Source: Streptomyces sp. NBC_00554
GTDB taxonomy: Bacteria > Actinomycetota > Actinomycetes > Streptomycetales > Streptomycetaceae
Direction: 5' to 3'
Length of the DNA stretch: 64,000 nucleotides
Assembly: GCF_041431135.1 (NCBI RefSeq)
Contig: NZ_CP107799.1
Location: 806,001 to 870,000, forward strand
How positions within the stretch are numbered: the stretch's first letter is position 1; each line of letters starts with the position of its first letter. Below the pieces are notes generated by a model. The model was not told where the DNA came from. It made no database searches and saw only the letters and a list, made by a program, of their open reading frames with translations. The translations under genes and the position numbers were made by a program. This document shows positions 52,646-61,440 of this stretch, in pieces.

Positions 52646-54295
52646 ATGGATCCGCGGATGCATTTGTCGGTGGGCGGATACGTTTGCGAGCGCGAGCTCG
52701 GCCGGGGCGGGCAAGGTGTGGTGTGGCTCGCCCGGGACCGGACGGGGCACCAAGTAGTGGTGAAGTTCCTGCTGCCGGGCAAGGAGTACGACGAGGTCGC
52801 GCTCGCCCGCGTACGGCGGGAGTTCGGCGCGGCGAGCCGGGTCGGTGAGCTGGCCACCGCACGGGTCCTCGACGCCGATCTGACCGGGCGACACCCGTAC
52901 ATCGTCAGCGAGTTCGTCCCGGGTCCGACGATCCAGCAGCATGTGGCCGACAACGGCCCGCTGTCCTCCGGGCGGCTCCAGTCCCTGGCGCTGGCCGTCG
53001 CTCACGCGTTGGCGCAGGTGCATCGGGCGAGTGTCGTACACCGGGACATCAAACCGTCCAACATCCTGCTCTCCCCGGACGGACCGCGGATCATCGACTT
53101 CGGTATCGCCCGCGACGACCGGTTGCCCGAGTCGCCGCTCACCACACCGGGCAGTGTGCTCGGTTCGCCCGCGTACATGTCACCCGAGCAGGTCAAGTCG
53201 CTCCGGGTCACCAGCGCCTCCGATGTGTTCTCCCTGGGCGGCACGCTGTACTTCGCCGCCACCGGGCGGCATCCCTTTGACGGGGAGGCCGGTTACGAAG
53301 CGTTCGTCGCCGTCTGCGAGCGCGACGCGGATCTCACGGCCGTGCCTGAGCCGATCCGTTCGGTCATCGCCGACTGCCTGCGCAAGGACCCGGCGGAACG
53401 TCCCACCGCTGCCCAGCTCGTCACTCGGCTCGCGGGGGTGGCGGAGGCGACGGCGAACGCGCAGACGGAGTCGGGTACGCATCCGCAACCGCGCGGACGC
53501 GTGAGCGGCGGCGCCGGTCACGGCACGAGCGCCAAGCAGCTGCGGCTGTGGGGGTTCGCGGCCGGTAGTGCCGCGGCGGCAGTGCTCCTTGCCGTCGTGC
53601 TCAGCACCAACTCGGGGGGATCACCCACGGACGGCGACCCGCAGGCCAATGGCTCGGGCTCCGCGTCGTCCGGGAGATCCACGAGCCCCCAACCCCTCTC
53701 GTACACGGATGACTTGACCGACTCGGGCGACTGGTCGTACAAGGATCCGGCCCTGGGGAAGGTCACGCACGAGGGTGGGACCATGCTGGTGGATCCCAAA
53801 ATCCAGCTGGAGGTGTGGCCGCAGGCACCCTTCGAGCCGTCCTCGTTCGCGGTACGGCTGAGCACCCAGACGACCTGGTACGGGGGCGACGGCGGGGTCG
53901 GGCTGTGGTGCAACGGCTCGGGGGACTACTGGAAGGGTTCCCGCTGGACGACCTACCTGACCACGGGTCAGGAAGCCCTGATCGTGCGCGAGTTCCGGTA
54001 CAAGGGAACCTTCCAGCACGACCGGGTCGTCGAGGTCGACCTCGCGGACGTGGGCCTCAAGGTGGCCAGCCAGCAGGAGATCGACATGTCGATGACCTGT
54101 TCCTCGGCCGGCGAGGGCCGGATCAAAGTGGAACTCGCCGTCGACGGCACCCGGGTGGCCTCGTACACCGGCGCCGCCTTCGCCGAGCGGGGCTGCGGTG
54201 TGGCGGCCTTCCACTACAACGCGACCGACCCGCAGGGCACGGCCTTCCACGCGGGTTTCGAGCGCTTCACCGCGTCCGAGCCGCTGGCACGCTGA
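52646..54295 (+). CDS. Membrane Ser/Thr protein kinase (Hanks type)
   Basis: 549-residue kinase. Kinase domain about 10-275: glycine loop RELGRGGQGVVWLARD, catalytic Lys in VVVKFLLPG, HRDIKPSN, IIDFGIARDD and SPAYMSPEQ. A membrane segment (AAGSAAAAVLLAVVLST, about 300) is followed by a Ser/Gly-rich linker and an extracytoplasmic beta-rich domain (DDLTDSGDWSYKDPALGKVTHEGG to FHAGFERF) of the kind that may sense a ligand. Target proteins unknown. Confidence 0.92.
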   Translation: MDPRMHLSVGGYVCERELGRGGQGVVWLARDRTGHQVVVKFLLPGKEYDEVALARVRREFGAASRVGELATARVLDADLTGRHPYIVSEFVPGPTIQQHVADNGPLSSGRLQSLALAVAHALAQVHRASVVHRDIKPSNILLSPDGPRIIDFGIARDDRLPESPLTTPGSVLGSPAYMSPEQVKSLRVTSASDVFSLGGTLYFAATGRHPFDGEAGYEAFVAVCERDADLTAVPEPIRSVIADCLRKDPAERPTAAQLVTRLAGVAEATANAQTESGTHPQPRGRVSGGAGHGTSAKQLRLWGFAAGSAAAAVLLAVVLSTNSGGSPTDGDPQANGSGSASSGRSTSPQPLSYTDDLTDSGDWSYKDPALGKVTHEGGTMLVDPKIQLEVWPQAPFEPSSFAVRLSTQTTWYGGDGGVGLWCNGSGDYWKGSRWTTYLTTGQEALIVREFRYKGTFQHDRVVEVDLADVGLKVASQQEIDMSMTCSSAGEGRIKVELAVDGTRVASYTGAAFAERGCGVAAFHYNATDPQGTAFHAGFERFTASEPLAR

Positions 54296-54386
54296 CGACG
54301 CGAGCCACTCCCCCGGTCTCCCACATCAGCGCCCTGCCTCAGCCGTTGGGACCGCTGCTCCCAAGCCCAGGTCGTGTTGGCCTTGT

Positions 54387-54527
54387 TCAGGGCGAGGGCG
54401 TGAAGCCGGCGGAAAGATCCAGGTGGAAAGGGAGCCCCTGGAAGTAGGTCGGCCTGCGCCGCAACCGCCAGCGGTACGCCGTACCGTCGACAACAATGCG
54501 TCGCGATCCCCTGCGGCCCAGCGCCAT
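54387..54527 (-). CDS. 46-residue protein, truncated relative to a known Streptomyces family
   Basis: Short frame with a very good ribosome site (GAGGAGGAG before ATG 54527). It reads MALGRRGSRRIVVDGTAYRW, then RLRRRPTYFQGLPFHLDLSAGFTPSP. The first half matches the start of a roughly 100-residue Streptomyces family (GRRGSRRI-DG-YRWRLRRRPTY), and the rest is lost. Likely a truncated gene, possibly still translated. Confidence 0.6.
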   Translation of the reverse strand: MALGRRGSRRIVVDGTAYRWRLRRRPTYFQGLPFHLDLSAGFTPSP

Positions 54528-54696
54528 GGCTCCTCCTCAACACGGAGGATGCTAGCCACTCCGACCCGCCCGGTCGCCTCAATTTCCGTCTCCTTCAGCC
54601 CCGTTCACGGCCGTTCATCGAGGATCAGTTGGAAAGCGTGTTGGGGGCAAGCCCTCTCAACCTTGAGCTCTAGTCCCCCAGTTGTAGTGCTGATCT

Positions 54697-55212
54697 TCAT
54701 TCCGGCTTGAGCACGCCCCGGGCGATGACCACCTCACGCAGACGCGCGGCCATCGAGGCCGCTTGCTCCGGCGACAGCGTCAGAACCCCGTTCTCCGTCA
54801 TCAGAGCGTGGAACTGCTGCTCAGGGTAGGGAACGCCAACCGGCAGGGCGGCGATGTGCCAGTGCAGATGCGCATTGCCCTGCTGGCTGCCGAGCGAGTA
54901 CAGGTACGTGCGCTCCGGCTCGCAGACGGCCTCGACGGCGAAGGCGATCTCCCGGACGAACAGCATGAGCCGGCTGTAGGCCACCTCGTCCAGATCGCGC
55001 ACGACGTGCTCGACGTGCACCTTCGGCGCGACCAGGACCTTGCCCGGCACCGTGGGCCACCTGTCCAGGAACGCCACGTGATCGGCATCCTCAAAAACCG
55101 TCGCATGCGGGTAGTCCGGGTTCCCGGTCAGGAACGCACAGACAAAGCACGGGCCGATCCGGGTCCGCTCCACGTACATCTCGAGATCCATCGGCTGTCG
55201 ACCCGTTGACAC
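54697..55212 (-). CDS. HIT family protein
   Basis: 171-residue histidine-triad protein. Motifs: GPCFVCAFLTGNP near residue 25 and the active-site HLHWHIAALP (about 118), with the nucleophilic central His. HIT proteins are nucleotide hydrolases or transferases (Ap4A, adenylate-type). GTG 55212 has GGAGAGG seven bases upstream; ATG 55191 is an alternative. Confidence 0.9.
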   Translation of the reverse strand: MSTGRQPMDLEMYVERTRIGPCFVCAFLTGNPDYPHATVFEDADHVAFLDRWPTVPGKVLVAPKVHVEHVVRDLDEVAYSRLMLFVREIAFAVEAVCEPERTYLYSLGSQQGNAHLHWHIAALPVGVPYPEQQFHALMTENGVLTLSPEQAASMAARLREVVIARGVLKPE

Positions 55213-55367
55213 CTGCGCACCTCTCCGTAGGGGGTGCACCAGTCTGCCGCAGCCCTACGACGCACACCGGCGCAAAGGGGGCCGACGGCTCAAGATCGGG
55301 ATCTGCTACTGGAGTATTTGCCGCGCAGCCGTGCCTGGGCCGTAGGGTCACCCCAAAGGGGGGAGAG

Positions 55368-55913
55368 ATGACGCCTCTGGCGATCACATGGACGTTGTTC
55401 AGCCACGGCTGGGCTTCCGTCAAGGTGGCCGACGATCGCGGCGAGGCAGAGGCCATCGCCTCTTACGTCTCTGACGGACCCGGGCAGTTCCTCTACGCCG
55501 TTACCAGGCTCGTCCTTGGCGACGCAGACACACGCGCCGAGTTGGAGGGAGAGCCACAGGTGTACCGGTGGTTCTTCCACCGAGATGGATCTGTGGTTGA
55601 TATTCGCCTGGTCCTGGCCGACGAGAACCGGGCGCCGGACCGTTCCGGAACGGTTCTCTGGTCGGGCAGCCACACCGTCACGGAGCTCGCACGGTCGGCC
55701 GTCCGGGCCTTCGACCGGATTGATCACGAGCACGGTGAAGTGTCCTACGAGTCCCAATGGGGCCGGCCGTTTCCCCGAACCGAACTTGAAGTCCTGCGAG
55801 CCGCGATGCGGGCGCACCGCCCTGACCCGCAAAGTCCCCGGGCCACCAAAACCGCCGACAAGTCCCAGGGCAATGAGAAGGCCGCAACTACAGCAACCAG
55901 CAGCGCTCGGTAG
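55368..55913 (+). CDS. Hypothetical protein
   Basis: 181-residue soluble protein of unknown function. Visible features: ITWTLFSHGWASVKVADDRGEAEAIASYVSDGPGQFLYAVTRLVLG, a repeated alpha-beta pattern, HTVTELARSAVRAFDRIDHEHGEVSYESQWGRPFP, and a disordered Lys/Thr-rich tail. It resembles immunity-like or regulatory Streptomyces proteins near SUKH genes (weak inference). ATG 55368 has GGGAGAG directly upstream. Confidence 0.7.
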   Translation: MTPLAITWTLFSHGWASVKVADDRGEAEAIASYVSDGPGQFLYAVTRLVLGDADTRAELEGEPQVYRWFFHRDGSVVDIRLVLADENRAPDRSGTVLWSGSHTVTELARSAVRAFDRIDHEHGEVSYESQWGRPFPRTELEVLRAAMRAHRPDPQSPRATKTADKSQGNEKAATTATSSAR

Positions 55914-56049
55914 CGTCCCTCAGTACCTCGGATGCGGCCGGTGCGACCGCAGCTGACCGTTGTGCAGAGCGACGGATCGGAAGGCGCTGTGCAAGGGTCT
56001 GCCCTTTGGGGCAGGCCCTTCGGTCGCACAGGCAGCCGCCGACCGAGAC

Positions 56050-56667
56050 CTACCCGTCGAGGTGCTCGGCCCACCATCCTCGGTCGGCTTGCCAATCCTG
56101 GAACCAGGTCACGAAGTCGGCCTCTGGCTCGCTTTCCTCCTCCGCGTCCATGTACGGAGCCACGCATCCGTCTCCCAGCCACCAGACTCGGCCGCGCTGA
56201 GGCCCTGTGACCACGAGTACCCAGAACTCGCAGTCACGGTTGCCGCCCAGGAGCACCGAGCCGTGCTGATAGATGCCGTGGAGTAGGGGTGAGTGCTCAT
56301 CGTGGTCGTAGTAGTCGTACTCCCACTGCCACTCCTCCTCCAGGGGGAATGGCTCAGTGAACTTGCGGACAGCCGTTCCGTCGAATGGTTCGGGGCTGAG
56401 CCAGCAATCGGCCTTCCAGTTCTGCCAGTTCTCAGGAAGTCTGCCCAGAGGAAGGAGCGCGTGCGCCATGGATGCCCCCTCCAACGAACCGTTGGAAACC
56501 TCCGCGACGAACGTACGGTAGGGCTCTGGTAGTTCGATGCCGTGAGCGGCTTCCCACGCCCGGACGCCTGCCCAGCCAAGGGGAGGCCGTCGAAGATCTC
56601 CGGGGACAGCATCGCGGAGGACGGCGATCGCACTTCTCAGGAGGTGCCGCTCTGAGCTACCTGTCAT
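56050..56667 (-). CDS. SMI1/KNR4 (SUKH) family protein
   Basis: 205-residue SUKH-type protein: IELPEPYRTFVAEVSNGSLEGASMAHALLPLGRLPENW, then LLHGIYQHGSVLLGGNRDCEFWVLVVTGPQRGRVWWLGDG and a C-terminal FVTWFQDWQADR. SUKH proteins act as immunity partners of polymorphic toxins or in regulation; no toxin gene is adjacent here. ATG 56667 chosen; a GTG at 56682 is in frame. Confidence 0.85.
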   Translation of the reverse strand: MTGSSERHLLRSAIAVLRDAVPGDLRRPPLGWAGVRAWEAAHGIELPEPYRTFVAEVSNGSLEGASMAHALLPLGRLPENWQNWKADCWLSPEPFDGTAVRKFTEPFPLEEEWQWEYDYYDHDEHSPLLHGIYQHGSVLLGGNRDCEFWVLVVTGPQRGRVWWLGDGCVAPYMDAEEESEPEADFVTWFQDWQADRGWWAEHLDG

Positions 56668-56777
56668 CTGCGTAGTGAACACCAGGCCGGACGGTGAAGG
56701 TCAGGAACCCCGGCCTCAGTTTTCGCTGCCGAATCGCCCCCTTGCTCACCGTGGGCCAGCGCGATTACCGCGGCCCT

Positions 56778-57161
56778 CTACGTACGACGCCGCCGGCGCA
56801 GGAAGCTCTCCCACCCCGGCTCACGCAGGTGGAAGTACGCCGTGTACCGATCCCAACTCCACCGACCGCTGGACGGATCGCGACGGATGCGTCCTTCGGC
56901 CAGGAGCCTGTTGAGACCCCCGCGGATGGACTCGGGGAGTGGGCCCGACAGCCAGCGGTGGCCTGGACAGGAAAGAATGTCGCGCCGGAAGAGGTCGTCC
57001 ATCAAGTTGTCGACAGCATCGATGACTTCGGCATCCGGACCGTCGAGCAGCGGCCAGGGCATTTGGTTCAGTACCCCGCAGATTTCGGCATGAAAGTGCT
57101 CGGCCTGCTCGGCCCTCGCGGCAGCGATGAAGGCATCCTCCATCCCCGGGAGGCTACCCAT
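56778..57161 (-). CDS. Hypothetical protein
   Basis: 127-residue soluble protein (MEDAFIAAARAEQAEHFHAE start, PWPLLDGPDAEVIDAVDNLMDDLFRRD, then an Arg-rich end). No recognised domain. ATG 57161 or 57143. It lies about 110 bases upstream of the SUKH gene on the same strand and may be co-expressed. Confidence 0.6.
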   Translation of the reverse strand: MGSLPGMEDAFIAAARAEQAEHFHAEICGVLNQMPWPLLDGPDAEVIDAVDNLMDDLFRRDILSCPGHRWLSGPLPESIRGGLNRLLAEGRIRRDPSSGRWSWDRYTAYFHLREPGWESFLRRRRRT

Positions 57162-57400
57162 CGCCACCGACGGAGCCCAGGCCCGGAACGTGCTTCTCAC
57201 GCGTCCGGGCCCGTGCCAACCATGTACGAGGTCTTCCTTCGTGGGGAAGTACGGTCGACCCGACGATCGGCAGGCTCGCGTACGCTCTCACTCAACCAGG
57301 GACACCAGGAGGCAGCCGGCTTCCCGGACACTCAAAATTGACGTGTTCCGTTCATGATTAATTCATCGGGGGTTCATTTCCTCCCTCGAATCTCCCGATC

Positions 57401-57916
57401 ATGACATCTCGAAGAACCTCGCTGAGGCTGGCCCTGTCCACGGGAATCGCCGCCTTGATGCTGATCATCGCCGGCACTCTGTCACCCGCCTCGGCGGCGA
57501 CGGGCACCTGGATGTACATGAACGACTTGGGGCAGCCCTGCCTCACCTCGTCGACCGCAAGCAGCAACATCTGGGTGCAGTACAGCTGTTCGGGTAATGG
57601 CGCTACGACCTGGCACTGGGGCTCGGAGACGAACTCCTGGCAGGGGCACACGATGCGCCGACTGGTCAGCAACGCCAGCGGCGACTGCCTCACGACGGAC
57701 TACGGGGCTGAAACGAACGACGTTTACGGGGCCCCCTGTGGAGGCGGCCGCACCGGACAGTTCTGGACCGCCGACGACGACCAGATCCAGAACCAGAACA
57801 CGAACTACCTCCGCACCTCCGACAGCGGCGACGGCGTCTTCACCAGCCCGAAAAGCGTGATCGCCGACTACGGCATCAACGAGACCCGGTTCGTCTGGTG
57901 GGGTTTCCTCCTCTGA
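57401..57916 (+). CDS. Secreted lectin-like (ricin-type) protein
   Basis: 171-residue exported protein. Signal: RLALSTGIAALMLIIAGTLSPASAA. The mature part has ricin-like repeats: YMNDLGQPCLTSSTAS, VSNASGDCLTTDYGA, and CGGGRTGQFWTADDD with a QxW-like turn, suggesting a beta-trefoil carbohydrate-binding module without an attached enzyme. Ribosome site is weak. Confidence 0.72.
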   Translation: MTSRRTSLRLALSTGIAALMLIIAGTLSPASAATGTWMYMNDLGQPCLTSSTASSNIWVQYSCSGNGATTWHWGSETNSWQGHTMRRLVSNASGDCLTTDYGAETNDVYGAPCGGGRTGQFWTADDDQIQNQNTNYLRTSDSGDGVFTSPKSVIADYGINETRFVWWGFLL

Positions 57917-58285
57917 CAAGTCCGGCTCCACCGACGGCCCGCGACCGCCGACGGCCTACGGCACCGTCCTCGCGGGCACGCAAGCCCGGCCACGCTGTGA
58001 ACGCGCCGCCCGATCGCACCGGCAGAGCACGGATCGTAAGGCTGTGAGGGGGGTGGGTGCCGAGCACCCGGAGTTCTGGGATCCACCAGGTCCGGGCGCT
58101 CGGCACCCACCTCCCTTTTGGCCGCCGCACCCCTCTCTCGACACGGCCGCCGACGAGCCTCGGTCCGGATGAGGCGGACGCATCGCCGATGAACCGCAAG
58201 ACGGAGCCCAGGGCCTGACCCGTAGCTCGTGGTCACGGGCAAGCAGGGGCCGGTCGGCCTGGGAGGAGTGCTCGGAGCGCGGCTC
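57917..58285. other. Intergenic region with a long hairpin
   Basis: No gene found. It contains the terminator at 58048-58119 described separately. Frames crossing it are Arg/Pro-rich shadows. Confidence 0.65.
58048..58119. terminator. Long GC-rich intrinsic terminator
   Basis: GGTGGGTGCCGAGC (58052-58065) pairs with GCTCGGCACCCACC (58098-58111); the stem extends below to about 18 pairs and upward after one mismatch by CCCGG/CCGGG. TTTT follows at 58116-58119. It serves the secreted lectin-like gene. Confidence 0.8.
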
Positions 58286-58921
58286 TCACGCGTCCGGGTC
58301 TGCGCCGACGATGTCATCGCCGAAGGCGGCAGTGAGCGCCTTCGCGATCAGGTCGGGCAGTTCGGTCCGGCCGTCGTCCTCGGCCCAGCGCACCAGTGCC
58401 GTGTGCATCGCGGCCAGGCAGGCGCTGGCAGCCGCCTGGGCTCGGAAAGCCGTGTCGGGATCGGTGCCGTCGTCCCCGAGGGCGTCGACAATCGCCTGCT
58501 GAAGGGCGTAGTTGTTGTCCAGGTGCCTGGCCCGCAAGGCCGGCGTCGAGATCATGAGCCGGAGGCGGGCCAACAGGAACTGCTTGTTCGCCGTCAGGTC
58601 GTCTCCGTTACCGCCGCTGGTCAGCGTCGTGGCCGCGTCGATGAGCGCGCCGCTGATGCGGCGGACCAAGGGCTGAGCGGAGGACGACGCGGCGATCCGC
58701 TCGGCGACGAGCCGACCGTTCTGGTCGACGAGCACGAGGTCTTCCTTCGTGGGGAAGTGCCGGTACACGGTCATGGGCGACACGCCCGCCGCTTCGGCGA
58801 CGTCCGTCACGGTCGTGGCGTCGTATCCGCGCTCGATGAACAGCCGTACCGCGTGCGCCTGAATCATGCGCTGCGTGTCGGCTCTCCGCTGTGCTCGCAG
58901 GGTTGAGTGCTGCTCGGGCAT
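58286..58921 (-). CDS. TetR family transcriptional regulator
   Basis: 211-residue repressor. HTH: MIQAHAVRLFIERGYDATTVTDVAEAAGVSPMTVYRHFPTKEDLVL (residues 18-63). The C-terminal half is Ala/Leu-rich (DTAFRAQAAASACLAAMHTALVRWAEDDG). Divergent from the SDR gene; TGGTAGTGACTACCA lies between, with GGTAGT half-sites repeated. Confidence 0.92.
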   Translation of the reverse strand: MPEQHSTLRAQRRADTQRMIQAHAVRLFIERGYDATTVTDVAEAAGVSPMTVYRHFPTKEDLVLVDQNGRLVAERIAASSSAQPLVRRISGALIDAATTLTSGGNGDDLTANKQFLLARLRLMISTPALRARHLDNNYALQQAIVDALGDDGTDPDTAFRAQAAASACLAAMHTALVRWAEDDGRTELPDLIAKALTAAFGDDIVGADPDA

Positions 58922-58940
58922 GTGATAGACCCTACCGCAA

Positions 58941-58955
58941 TGGTAGTGACTACCA
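58941..58955. promoter_or_regulatory. TetR operator in the tetR-SDR gap
   Basis: TGGTAGTGACTACCA is a perfect inverted repeat with seven-base arms around one G. Flanking CTACC and GGTAG half-sites at 58932 and 58959-58964 suggest cooperative binding. Confidence 0.72.
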
Positions 58956-58988
58956 GATAGGTAGTTACTCACAACCCGGGGCGGGGAC

Positions 58989-59753
58989 ATGGGTGATCTG
59001 ATCGGCAGGACGGCTCTCGTGACTGGAGCGTCGCGCGGCATCGGGCAGGCGATCGCGGTCCGGCTGGCAGCGAAGGGCGCCGTGGTCGTCGTGCACTTCG
59101 GCACGGACGAGGACGGCGCGAAGACGACGGTCGACGAGATCGAACGCAGTGGTGGAACCGCGCTCGCCGTCGGGGCGGAGCTGGGTGTGGACGACGACGT
59201 CGAGACGCTGTTCGCGGGAGTCGAGGCCGGCCTCGCCGGGCGGCCGCTCGACATCCTCGTGAACAACGCGGCGGCCGCGCCCGCCGGTCCGCTCGGAGCC
59301 ACGACGCGGACGGAGTTCGACCACCTCTTCGCGGTGAACGTGCGGGCGCCGTACTTCATCATCCAGCGGGCATTGCCACTGTTCCGCGACGGTGGCCGCA
59401 TCATCACGATCTCGTCCGTGGCAACCCGGATGGCCAACCCCACCCAGACGTCCTTCGCCATGACGAAGGGCGCGGTCGAGACGATGAGCATGACCTTGGC
59501 CAACGAACTCGGGGTCCGAGGGATCACGGTGAACGCGGTTGCTCCCGGCGCCACCCGGACGGCGACCAACGGATCAGCCTTCGAAGCGCCGGGTCTGGCC
59601 GAGTTCATCGCCGGATCGACGGCCCTCGACCGGCTGGGCGGACCCGACGACGTGGCCGAGGTGGTGGCGTTCCTCGCCTCCGACGCGGCGCGCTGGGTCA
59701 CCGGTCAGGTCGTCGACGCAAGTGGTGGCCTGTTCCTCGGTCCGCGCGCCTGA
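58989..59753 (+). CDS. SDR family oxidoreductase with Phe at the catalytic Tyr position
   Basis: 254-residue short-chain dehydrogenase. Cofactor motif ALVTGASRGIGQAIA, structural DILVNNAAAAP, Ser in ITISSVATRM. The usual YxxxK is FAMTK (TSFAMTKGAVETM), so the catalytic Tyr is replaced by Phe while Lys remains. The codon is TTC, a single change from TAC. C-terminal GLFLGPRA. Divergent from the TetR gene, which likely represses it. It may have lost reductase activity or use another acid. Confidence 0.88.
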   Translation: MGDLIGRTALVTGASRGIGQAIAVRLAAKGAVVVVHFGTDEDGAKTTVDEIERSGGTALAVGAELGVDDDVETLFAGVEAGLAGRPLDILVNNAAAAPAGPLGATTRTEFDHLFAVNVRAPYFIIQRALPLFRDGGRIITISSVATRMANPTQTSFAMTKGAVETMSMTLANELGVRGITVNAVAPGATRTATNGSAFEAPGLAEFIAGSTALDRLGGPDDVAEVVAFLASDAARWVTGQVVDASGGLFLGPRA

Positions 59754-59850
59754 TCACCTCACTGGGGCGAGCCACCCCGATCACCGGCAATGCCACCGGG
59801 CCCGTGAACAATGCCGGGAACGCCGATCAACGACCAGAGGCGGACAAGAG

Positions 59851-60519
59851 GTGGACCTGACGCGGGCGGACGCCGTGGTGTGGCGCAACCGTGCCCTGCT
59901 GCTGTTCGACCGGATTCCGATGCCGGTCGCGGTGTGCGACGTGTACGGGGTGATCGTCCTGGCGAATCCGGCGATGGCGACGGAGTGGGGCGAGACGCCG
60001 GGCAGACTGCGGGGCCGGAACGTGTTGGACCTGTTCCGCCCGCAGGAGGCGACGCAGGTGGAGCGGATCACGCAGGCGCTGCGGCTGCGGCACCGCTCCC
60101 GGTACCCGGTCTCGGTGCGCTGGGACGCGGCCGACGGGGTGCGGCGCCACGGCGAGTTGACCGCTGACCCCGTCAGCGACAGCGCCGAGACATCCACGGC
60201 CCTACTGGTCACACTCCGGGTGCTCGGGGAATGCCCCGACCCCGACCCCGGACGCACCGAGCCGTCCGCCCCACCCGCCGGCGCCACCGAGGCGCGCATT
60301 CTGGCCCTGCTCGCCGGAGGCGCGACCACGGCCCGGGCCGCGCGGGAGACGGGCCTGACCGTGGACGGCGTCAACTACCACCTACGGCGCCTGTCCGACC
60401 GCTGGGGCGCGTCCACCCGTACGGAACTGGTCGCCCGCGCCTACGCGCTGGGCGTACTCACTCCCGGCGTGTGGCCGCCCACGGCCGTTCCCGCCGTACC
60501 CGCCGCACCCGCCCCCTGA
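59851..60519 (+). CDS. PAS-LuxR family transcriptional regulator
   Basis: 222-residue regulator with an N-terminal PAS domain (residues 12-95: LLFDRIPMPVAVCDVYGVIVLANPAMATEWGETPGRLRGRNVLDLF) and a C-terminal LuxR-type HTH (EARILALLAGGATTARAARETGLTVDGVNYHLRRLSDRWGASTRTELVARAYALGVL). This two-domain form is that of PAS-LuxR activators such as PimM that control polyene clusters; here there is no cluster, so the regulon is unknown. Its last 79 bases overlap the 3' end of the DUF3626 gene on the other strand. GTG 59851 used. Confidence 0.88.
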   Translation: MDLTRADAVVWRNRALLLFDRIPMPVAVCDVYGVIVLANPAMATEWGETPGRLRGRNVLDLFRPQEATQVERITQALRLRHRSRYPVSVRWDAADGVRRHGELTADPVSDSAETSTALLVTLRVLGECPDPDPGRTEPSAPPAGATEARILALLAGGATTARAARETGLTVDGVNYHLRRLSDRWGASTRTELVARAYALGVLTPGVWPPTAVPAVPAAPAP

Positions 60520-61352
60520 GGCGCACCGAAGCGTGCGAGGCAGTGCCACACCCTCTTCAGGTCCTGCACCTCGTACCGGCCCGTGCGCGCCGCGTCCCCG
60601 ATGATCCGTGGGTCGAGGTACCCGAACTCGGCAATCCTGGCCCCGAGTTCGACAAACTCCGGGCCACGGAAATCCGGGTGAAGTCTCAGCTCCTCGACGG
60701 AGATCCGGTATCCGGGATGCCACTCGACCGGGCACGGCAGTCGCAGCGCCGCGGTCTCGACCGGCGTTCCGCGGTAGGACTCGTCGAGGACCAGGGCTTC
60801 CATGTCCCGCGCCAGTACAACCCTTCCGTGCACCTGCGCCTCGATGTAGTCGTCGAGGGCGTCCCGGTCGTCCGCCTCGGCCTGCTCGATGAGCGACATC
60901 CCGGCGGCGACCCCGAACCCGGACGGCTCGGCCGCGCTGTCGGGGTAGCAGAAGGTGGCCCGCCGGAGTGCCTCGCCGGTCAGCCGGAAGTGTGAGGATC
61001 CGAACCGGGGTGCGGCGCCGACCAGTTGGCGCCGGAAGTTCAGCCCGCCGTACACGGGGCGTTCGTGCGTGGGCGCCGTGTCGTACGCCGCCCCGAAGAT
61101 CCGGCTCTCCCAGCGCCAACGGTCGCCGCCGGGGTGGGCGGTCAGGCCGCCGTTGCTCGTGCCCGTGACGAACTGGGAGTGGTACGTGCCGTCCTGGGCC
61201 AGCGCCTCGAGGATCGGGAGTCCGCGGACAAGCCGGTCCGGGTGGAGGTTCAGGGTGACTCGGAGCGCGGGATCCAGTGCCGGGCCGGAGGAGTGGGCTG
61301 CGACGTGACGCACGGCCCGCTCCTGCGGTGTGCGGCCGTTCCCGAAATGCAT
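60441..61352 (-). CDS. DUF3626 domain protein
   Basis: 303-residue protein of the DUF3626 family: ERAVRHVAAHSSGPALDPALRVTLNLHPDR, FVTGTSNGGLTAHPGGDRWRWESRIFGAAYD, PVYGGLNFRRQLVGAAPRFGSSHFRL and ATFCYPDSAAEP. The His/Asp/Arg pattern suggests an enzyme but no reaction is known. ATG 61352 has GGAGAG six bases upstream. The low-complexity C-terminus overlaps the PAS-LuxR gene end. Confidence 0.87.
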   Translation of the reverse strand: MHFGNGRTPQERAVRHVAAHSSGPALDPALRVTLNLHPDRLVRGLPILEALAQDGTYHSQFVTGTSNGGLTAHPGGDRWRWESRIFGAAYDTAPTHERPVYGGLNFRRQLVGAAPRFGSSHFRLTGEALRRATFCYPDSAAEPSGFGVAAGMSLIEQAEADDRDALDDYIEAQVHGRVVLARDMEALVLDESYRGTPVETAALRLPCPVEWHPGYRISVEELRLHPDFRGPEFVELGARIAEFGYLDPRIIGDAARTGRYEVQDLKRVWHCLARFGAPQGAGAAGTAGTAVGGHTPGVSTPSA

Positions 61353-61440
61353 TGGAATCTCTCCGGTGGGTCTATGTAGCTTAGCCAACAACCTAGTACC
61401 CCTAGGTTTTGAGCCCGCCCGACCCCAGGAGCACTCCCCC

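Noticed and set aside
58048-58119. Attachment site or tRNA-like structure
   Set aside because: The hairpin has no tRNA-like arms or flanking integrase and is followed by TTTT, so a terminator explains it.
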